Shown here in pieces: positions 1-4,169 of a stretch of 8,879 nucleotides of DNA (the first letter of the stretch is position 1; each line of letters begins with the position of its first letter). A program made the position numbers and the translations under genes. The notes below the pieces were generated by a model. The model searched no databases. It saw only the letters and a program-made list of their open reading frames with translations, and was not told the origin of the DNA. The stretch lies in contig JAUWJP010000055.1 in NCBI GenBank assembly GCA_030607635.1, forward strand, positions 1-8,879, given 5' to 3'. The DNA is from Candidatus Aminicenantota bacterium (lineage in GTDB: Bacteria; Acidobacteriota; Aminicenantia; Aminicenantales; Aminicenantaceae).

Positions 1-1
1 T

Positions 2-199
2 GCCGAGGCTGTTCTGCAGCAGGTTTTGAGCGAGATTCGGGTGGGAGAGACAAAGTATGTTACCCTGGAGGTCAGGCCATCCAATATTGCTGCTCGAACT
101 TTATACAAAAAATTAGGTTTTGATGTTTTGGGAATAAAAGATAATTATTATCATGACCCTCCTGAACCCGCCCTTGTCATGGGCAAAAAACTAACTTAA
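2..199 (+). CDS. rimI: RimI-like ribosomal protein S18 alanine N-acetyltransferase, C-terminal fragment (5' end outside window)
   Basis: Only the last 65 codons are present; the frame opens at base 2 and ends with TAA at 197-199. The fragment carries the GNAT C-terminal signature: a beta strand YVTLEVRPSN, then NIAARTLYKKLGF, then a YYHDPPEPALVM tail. The arrangement EVRxSNxxAxxLYxxxGF followed by a YY..P.EDA-like tail is typical of RimI, which transfers acetyl from acetyl-CoA to the N-terminal alanine of ribosomal protein S18 in the cytoplasm. The acetyl-CoA P-loop lies upstream, outside the window, so a different GNAT cannot be excluded. The gene is convergent with truA, and the two stop codons overlap by two bases. 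Confidence 0.75.
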   Translation, partial: AEAVLQQVLSEIRVGETKYVTLEVRPSNIAARTLYKKLGFDVLGIKDNYYHDPPEPALVMGKKLT

Positions 200-924
200 T
201 AATTAACCTTAATCAGGCATAAGCCCTTGGCTAGAATCGTGGGACTCGCTAAAGACCGCTTTTTTTCTCTGAAAATTTCTTCAATTTTTTCAGGCGGCAT
301 TTTGCCTTTTCCGATTTCAAGAAGTGTGCCTGCCATAGTTCGTACCATGTATCTTAAAAATCCCTTAGCTTCAACTGTGTAGATAATTTCATCGCCCTTT
401 TTTTCTATTTCAGAAAGCATAACTTTCCTTACTGAATTTAGTAATCGGTTGGAGGAGAAAGCTTGAAAGTCTGCTTCTCTTGCGAAAAGAAGAGCTGCTT
501 CTTTCATCAAATTAACCTTAAGAGGAGAAGACCATTGGAGGGCATATCTTTGGAGAAACGGACTGATGATCGGGGAATTGAATATTCTGTACTGGTATAT
601 TTTTGATTTGGCCATTTTTCTTGCATGAAAATCCACATCTGCTTTTTTTAGGGAATTAACCCTTACTTCGTCTGGGAGAAGGGAGTTTAGGGCGCGGAAA
701 AGTTCATCATCCTTTAGGCTGAGATTAGCTTTGAAATTAGCCACTTGTTCTTGAGCATGAACTCCGGCATCTGTGCGTCCAGCACCGGCAACATGGATTT
801 TTTTTCGAGTGATCTTGGTCAATGATTCTTCGAGGACACCCTGGATTGTTCTTTTGTCAGGCTGACGCTGCCAGCCATAGAAGTCAGTCCCATCATAACT
901 TAAAGAGAGCTTATAATTCTGCAT
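196..924 (-). CDS. truA: tRNA pseudouridine(38-40) synthase TruA
   Basis: This 242-residue protein has the usual length of bacterial TruA, which isomerises uridines 38, 39 and 40 in the anticodon arm of tRNAs. The N-terminus shows the family pattern YDGTDFYGWQRQP (residues 10-22). The catalytic motif GAGRTDAGVHA (47-57) contains the expected nucleophilic aspartate at D52. Further family features are QVANF, the FHAR segment near residue 100, the Y-x-Y-R-I-F strand, and FLRYMVRTMAGTLLEIGKGK in the C-terminal half. The start is ATG at 924. The upstream sequence is AT-rich and has only a weak SD-like GGTGA about 13 bases away, so translation may initiate poorly or depend on an upstream transcript. 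The gene follows the LOG-like gene on the same strand, but 170 bp with palindromic repeats separates them. Confidence 0.95.
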   Translation of the reverse strand: MQNYKLSLSYDGTDFYGWQRQPDKRTIQGVLEESLTKITRKKIHVAGAGRTDAGVHAQEQVANFKANLSLKDDELFRALNSLLPDEVRVNSLKKADVDFHARKMAKSKIYQYRIFNSPIISPFLQRYALQWSSPLKVNLMKEAALLFAREADFQAFSSNRLLNSVRKVMLSEIEKKGDEIIYTVEAKGFLRYMVRTMAGTLLEIGKGKMPPEKIEEIFREKKRSLASPTILAKGLCLIKVNY

Positions 925-974
925 CGTTTTTTAATTATCACCAATCTTAATAAATTAATCTAGTTTATTGCATC

Positions 975-1036
975 TGTAGGGGCTTGATTTATCAAGCCCA
1001 CCTTTTTTTATATGGAGATTTGATTTATCAAATCCC
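975..1036. repeat. paired palindromic repeat, locus 1 (REP/MITE-like)
   Basis: Two near-identical hairpins sit in tandem. The first has a perfect 9 bp stem, GGGCTTGAT (980-988) and ATCAAGCCC (991-999), with a TT loop, followed by ACC and seven T residues (1003-1009). The second has a perfect 8 bp stem, GATTTGAT (1017-1024) and ATCAAATC (1027-1034), again with a TT loop. The 30 bases at 975-1004 match 28 of 30 bases of the reverse complement of 4098-4127, which shows that this is a repeat and not just a local hairpin. The first hairpin plus T-tract resembles an intrinsic terminator reading rightwards. However, the genes on both sides are transcribed leftwards, so that role is doubtful. Confidence 0.8.
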
Positions 1037-1094
1037 TAGAAAAAGGAGAAAGGCTACTTTTTTCTCTGAGTTTCTGTATTACTGAGTTAATAAA

Positions 1095-1568
1095 TTAGGA
1101 GGTAAGCGGGAAATAATTTTTCAAGGCTATATTCACCGCTTCTTCAGCAGATTGTGCCTTGATCACGCCTTCAATATCCCATGTCCCTAAGCCAATAATT
1201 TTTTTTCCGTATATGCGTCCGTAAGCGATTTCGGTTAAGGTCCCGTATTGGCCATCGACGGCTATAATGACATCTGAGTTCATGGCGACGAGGGAATTTC
1301 TTCCATATCCCAATCCGGTGGCAATGGCAATATCGATGTTGGGATTTGCATCCTGAGGGGAATTTCCGGGAAGGATTCCTATGGTCAATCCTCCAGCCTG
1401 TTTAGCTCCCCGCGAAGCTGCTTCCATTACTCCGCTGAGTCCGCCACAGATTAGAATTGCCCCTTTCTCTGCAATCAATTGGCCGACATTAAAAGCGACC
1501 TGGCGGGACCTCGTATCTGGTTTACTACCTCCGATAACTCCAATCCTTATCTTTTTTTTAAGCTGCAT
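1095..1568 (-). CDS. LOG/TIGR00725-like Rossmann-fold protein (SLOG superfamily)
   Basis: This 157-residue protein begins KKIRIGVIGGSKPDTRS, the nucleotide-binding start of the TIGR00725 group of LOG-like ('lysine decarboxylase-like') proteins. It continues with LIAEKGAILICGGLSGVMEAASRGAKQAGG and the ATGLGYGRNSLVAMNSDVIIA strand. The family's PGGxGTxxE motif appears here as DGQYGTLTE. GT and the glutamate are kept, but the first glycines are altered. Relatives in the LOG family are cytokinin-activating phosphoribohydrolases that cleave nucleoside 5'-monophosphates. For the TIGR00725 branch I know no firmly assigned reaction, so a nucleotide-binding or nucleotide-hydrolysing role is inference. 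The start at 1568 has an AAAGGA ribosome site (1579-1584) about ten bases upstream. It is divergent from the yifB-like gene and upstream of truA. Confidence 0.85.
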   Translation of the reverse strand: MQLKKKIRIGVIGGSKPDTRSRQVAFNVGQLIAEKGAILICGGLSGVMEAASRGAKQAGGLTIGILPGNSPQDANPNIDIAIATGLGYGRNSLVAMNSDVIIAVDGQYGTLTEIAYGRIYGKKIIGLGTWDIEGVIKAQSAEEAVNIALKNYFPLTS

Positions 1569-1595
1569 CTCAATTTTTTCCTTTACTTCCTATAG

Positions 1596-1601
1596 ATTAT
1601 A
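1596..1601 (-). promoter_or_regulatory. candidate -10 element for the LOG-like gene
   Basis: On the minus strand this reads TATAAT, a perfect sigma70 -10 hexamer, about 28 bases upstream of the ATG at 1568. A -35 at the expected distance (around 1619-1624, AAAACA on the minus strand) is weak. The assignment is from motif and position only. Confidence 0.4.
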
Positions 1602-1721
1602 ACTTAATTAGCACAGACTGTTTTTCTTTTCAAACAAAAAGGCTACGGCTATTTTATATTGACGCTTCTTGTCCCTCTGATTCTCGATTTTTCCTGGATT
1701 TCCCATTTTTTCATGATCCTT

Positions 1722-1730
1722 TGATATAAC
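1722..1730 (+). promoter_or_regulatory. candidate extended -10 promoter for the yifB-like gene
   Basis: The sequence TGATATAAC combines the extended -10 TGn element (1722-1724) with a TATAAC hexamer (1725-1730), about 35 bases before the ATG at 1766. The -35 region near 1701-1707 (TCCCATT) has little resemblance to TTGACA, as is common for extended -10 promoters. A TTGACG at 1659-1664 has no suitable partner at normal spacing. Confidence 0.4.
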
Positions 1731-1765
1731 CTCTGGAATTTAATCGTCTTTAGAGGTGACCTGAA

Positions 1766-3286
1766 ATGTTATTTAAGATCGCGAGTGCCTCTTTGATAGG
1801 GATTGACGCCTATTTGGTGGATGTTGAAGTAGATATTTCTTTTGGGATTCCGGGATTTATCACGGTCGGATTGCCGGATGCATCGGTGCGGGAAAGCAAA
1901 GAAAGAGTTAGGGCTGCCGTAAGGAATTGCGGCTATGAGTTCCCTTCGCGAAAAATCACAATAAATTTAGCACCGGCTGATAGGAGAAAAGAAGGCGCTG
2001 GCTTTGATCTTCCCATTTCTCTCGGTCTCCTTGCCCATTTGGACCTTTTTCCTCTGGAAAGGCTCGAGGATTATCTGTTTTTGGGTGAACTGGCTTTAGA
2101 CGGAAGACTCAAGCCAGTTAAGGGAATTCTCTCCTCCACTGTTCTGGCCAAGAGAAAAGGCTTTAAGGGGATAGTCATTCCCAAGGAGAACGAAAAGGAG
2201 GCAGCCCTCGTGCAAGATCTAGATATTTATGGCATGGAGAATTTAGTCCAGGTTGTCGAGCTGCTCAGGGATGCTGATAATATCTCTCCATGCAGATATT
2301 CCTTAGAGGAACTTTTGCCGCGGCCTGACTACGAGGTGGATTTTCAGGAAATAAGGGGACAGCAGCATGTCAAGCGGGCCCTGGAAGTTGCAGCAGCCTG
2401 TTCACACAATATCCTTTTAATCGGCCCTCCAGGCGCTGGAAAAACAATGCTGGCTCGCAGATTGCCCACCATACTGCCGCCTCTGACTTTTGATGAAATT
2501 ATAGAAGTCACCCAGATCTTCAGTGTCTCGGGTCTTTTAAAGGGCAGAGGTGTTGTAGGGGAGAGGCCTTTTCGGGCGCCCCATCATACAATTTCTGATG
2601 CGGGATTAATCGGAGGAGGCCTTATCCCGAAGCCAGGTGAAATAAGTCTTGCTCATCATGGTGTTTTGTTTCTTGATGAGCTTTCTGAATTCAAAAGGCG
2701 TGTGCTCGAGGGCTTAAGGCAGCCTGTTGAGGAAGGAAAGGTGACGGTTTCTCGCGCTTCTATGTCTATAACTTTTCCAGCCTTTTTTATGCTGGTGGGT
2801 GCTATGAATCCATTCGAGGATGCCTATGGTGGCCTTTCTTCTTCGGGTTTCAGCTGGACAGATAATCAGAGAAGCCGATACTACTCCAAAATATCTGGGC
2901 CTCTGTTAGATCGCATCGATATTCAGGCGGAAGTGCCGAGATTGGAATTTAGGGACATCATTTCCAAAGTTGAAGGTGAGAGCTCAACGGAGATAAGAAA
3001 GAGAGTAATTGAAGCCAGAGAAAGGCAGCTTCTGAGATTCAAAGGGAAAAAAATCTACTGCAATTCTCAAATGGGAACCAGAGAAGTGAAAAAGTACTGC
3101 CAGGTAGATGATCAGGGGAAGGACTTTCTGGAAATGGCTGTGAATCGCCTGGGATTCAGCGCCAGAGCGTATGCTCGGGTTTTGAAAGTTGCCCGCACAA
3201 TCGCTGACCTAAACAATGAAGAGGGCATCAGTCCTGTTCATGTTTCTGAGGCCATCCAGTACCGCATGATGGATAAATATTTTTAA
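1766..3286 (+). CDS. comM: YifB/ComM-family Mg-chelatase-like AAA+ ATPase
   Basis: The 506-residue length is typical of the YifB/ComM family. ComM acts as a hexameric helicase promoting branch migration during natural transformation; many YifB homologues have no tested role. The N-terminal S16/ChlI-like domain is clear (GFITVGLPDASVRESKERV; INLAPADRRKEGAGFDLPI). The AAA+ core follows: EIRGQQHVKRALEVAA, Walker A GPPGAGKT (220-227), FRAPHHTISDAGLIGGG, Walker B VLFLDELSEF (D304, E305) and KISGPLLDRIDI (375-386). The C-terminal Mg-chelatase domain ends with LGFSARAYARVLKVARTIADL. One oddity stands out: where the family normally has NPCPCG...C-x-C, this protein has NPFEDAYGG...F-S-W, so all four cysteine positions (350, 352, 362, 364) are substituted. 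The ATG at 1766 is preceded by an AGAGGTGA ribosome site. The gene stands alone, with a 165 bp gap to the next promoter-bearing region. Confidence 0.93.
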   Translation: MLFKIASASLIGIDAYLVDVEVDISFGIPGFITVGLPDASVRESKERVRAAVRNCGYEFPSRKITINLAPADRRKEGAGFDLPISLGLLAHLDLFPLERLEDYLFLGELALDGRLKPVKGILSSTVLAKRKGFKGIVIPKENEKEAALVQDLDIYGMENLVQVVELLRDADNISPCRYSLEELLPRPDYEVDFQEIRGQQHVKRALEVAAACSHNILLIGPPGAGKTMLARRLPTILPPLTFDEIIEVTQIFSVSGLLKGRGVVGERPFRAPHHTISDAGLIGGGLIPKPGEISLAHHGVLFLDELSEFKRRVLEGLRQPVEEGKVTVSRASMSITFPAFFMLVGAMNPFEDAYGGLSSSGFSWTDNQRSRYYSKISGPLLDRIDIQAEVPRLEFRDIISKVEGESSTEIRKRVIEARERQLLRFKGKKIYCNSQMGTREVKKYCQVDDQGKDFLEMAVNRLGFSARAYARVLKVARTIADLNNEEGISPVHVSEAIQYRMMDKYF

Positions 3287-3390
3287 GAGCATTAAGTAAG
3301 AAAGAAGAAGAGGCCTTTTCAATCAGAGAATTCATGAATAATTCTACTTTGGCAGAAAATTGGGACCGTCTTCATTTTCTTAGTTTTTTC

Positions 3391-3420
3391 TTGACATTGA
3401 TTTTAGATTCCCGTTTTAAT
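3391..3420 (+). promoter_or_regulatory. sigma70-type promoter for the Tat-exported C_GCAxxG_C_C gene
   Basis: A perfect -35 TTGACA (3391-3396) is separated by 18 bases from TTTAAT (3415-3420), which matches the -10 consensus at five of six positions. Transcription would start near 3427, giving an untranslated leader of about 70 bases before the ATG at 3497. This is the best-looking promoter in the window. The preceding 3287-3390 stretch holds no gene and no convincing terminator. Confidence 0.6.
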
Positions 3421-3496
3421 ATTTATCTGGATATTTTAGAGGCCATGAATTTTGCTAAGATCAATTAGGAAAATTTTGAAGAGTGAGGAGGTTGAC

Positions 3497-4075
3497 ATGA
3501 AAAAATCTGAGGTTTTGGTAATGCCGAGGAGAGAATTTATCGCCTCTGCATCATTCCTAGTCCTGGGAGCGCGGTTGTTTGGAATGTCTCCACTCTCTTT
3601 GCAATCTGCTCAGGCGACTCAAGAACTCAAGGAGGAGCTGTCGCCCGAAGAGCTAAAGATTGTGGAAAGATCAATAATGGCTAAGGATTTGAAGAATTAT
3701 TTTGGCAAGGATTATAGCTGTGCTGAGTCTCTTTTGATGGTTTCGTTGAAGTTTTTAGGAAAACCAGAAGAACTGGTCTGGCTGGCCAGCGGGTTTGGAG
3801 GAGGATTGTATCATAAGGACCTTTGTGGGTTTCTCACCTCTGGAGTTATGGCGATCGGTCTTTCAGCCGGAATGTTGAAAAAGGAGAGAGCAGAAGGGAA
3901 GAAACATTGCAAGCAGAAGGTTAAGGAATACTGGAAGTGGTGGACTTCCATGGCACCCTTGCATTGCTCTGAAATCAGGAAGGAAGATACGAGCCGTAAG
4001 GTTTGTAGCCGTCTTGGTCAATTAGCTGCAGTAAAAATAGAAGAATTGATAAAACCGGCAAAGGCTATTACCTGA
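3497..4075 (+). CDS. Tat-exported C_GCAxxG_C_C family (redox/metal-type) protein
   Basis: I chose ATG 3497 because GAGGAGG (3485-3491) lies five bases upstream. A longer reading from TTG 3452 would add 15 residues ahead of the signal and lacks a good SD. The 192-residue product begins with a twin-arginine signal: R11-R12 in PRREFIASASFLVLGA, a hydrophobic stretch, and a likely cleavage after AQA (residue 40). The mature part has the cysteine pattern of the C_GCAxxG_C_C family: C75 (DYSCAES), ASGFGGGL then C110-G (LCGFLTSGVMAIG), C157 (LHCSEI) and C170 (KVCSRLGQLAAVKIEEL), plus an additional C138. Family members are thought to bind a redox cofactor or metal, but I know no established reaction. 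Tat export suggests folding with a cofactor before transport to the periplasm or cell surface. It has its own promoter and no obvious redox partner next door. Confidence 0.82.
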   Translation: MKKSEVLVMPRREFIASASFLVLGARLFGMSPLSLQSAQATQELKEELSPEELKIVERSIMAKDLKNYFGKDYSCAESLLMVSLKFLGKPEELVWLASGFGGGLYHKDLCGFLTSGVMAIGLSAGMLKKERAEGKKHCKQKVKEYWKWWTSMAPLHCSEIRKEDTSRKVCSRLGQLAAVKIEELIKPAKAIT

Positions 4076-4097
4076 ACAATTTGATTATATAAACACA

Positions 4098-4163
4098 AAG
4101 GTGGGTTTGATGAATCAAGCCCCTACATGAGAAAAACCCATGCTGATGAATCATATCCCTGCA
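4098..4163. repeat. paired palindromic repeat, locus 2 (REP/MITE-like), inverted relative to locus 1
   Basis: The 30 bases at 4098-4127 match the reverse complement of 975-1004 at 28 positions. The stem GGGTTTGAT (4103-4111) and ATCAAGCCC (4114-4122) has one G-T mismatch and a two-base GA loop. A second, decayed unit follows at about 4137-4163: CCCATGCTGAT, GA, ATCATATCCC, then TGCA. Its inner stem TGAT/ATCA is intact and its outer part has degenerated. The element fills the 94 bp between two convergent genes and ends a few bases before the stop codon of the GH36-like gene. It may serve as a bidirectional transcript end, but neither strand has a good T-tract. Confidence 0.75.
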
Positions 4164-4169
4164 ACATGT

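Noticed and set aside
980..1009. Dedicated intrinsic terminator
   Set aside because: The stem plus seven T residues fits in form, but it reads rightwards while the genes on both sides read leftwards. The sequence recurs elsewhere as a repeat, so I annotated it as a repeat.
1381..1602. Plus-strand ORF of 73 codons opposite the LOG-like gene
   Set aside because: The opposite strand encodes a well-conserved family protein. This translation has no family features and no convincing ribosome site.
3327..3345. Hairpin AGAATT / AATTCT after the yifB-like gene as a terminator
   Set aside because: The stem is only six A/T-rich pairs with a seven-base loop and no following T-tract.
3445..3468. Seven-codon leader-like ORF (MNFAKIN) in the 5' untranslated region of the Tat-exported protein gene
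   Set aside because: An AGAGG lies upstream, but only two bases separate it from the ATG, and the peptide shows no attenuation-like codon run. Such short ORFs are expected by chance.
3452..3496. TTG start extending the C_GCAxxG_C_C protein by 15 residues
   Set aside because: There is no ribosome site before TTG 3452, while ATG 3497 has an ideal GAGGAGG five bases upstream and places the twin-arginine motif near the N-terminus as expected.
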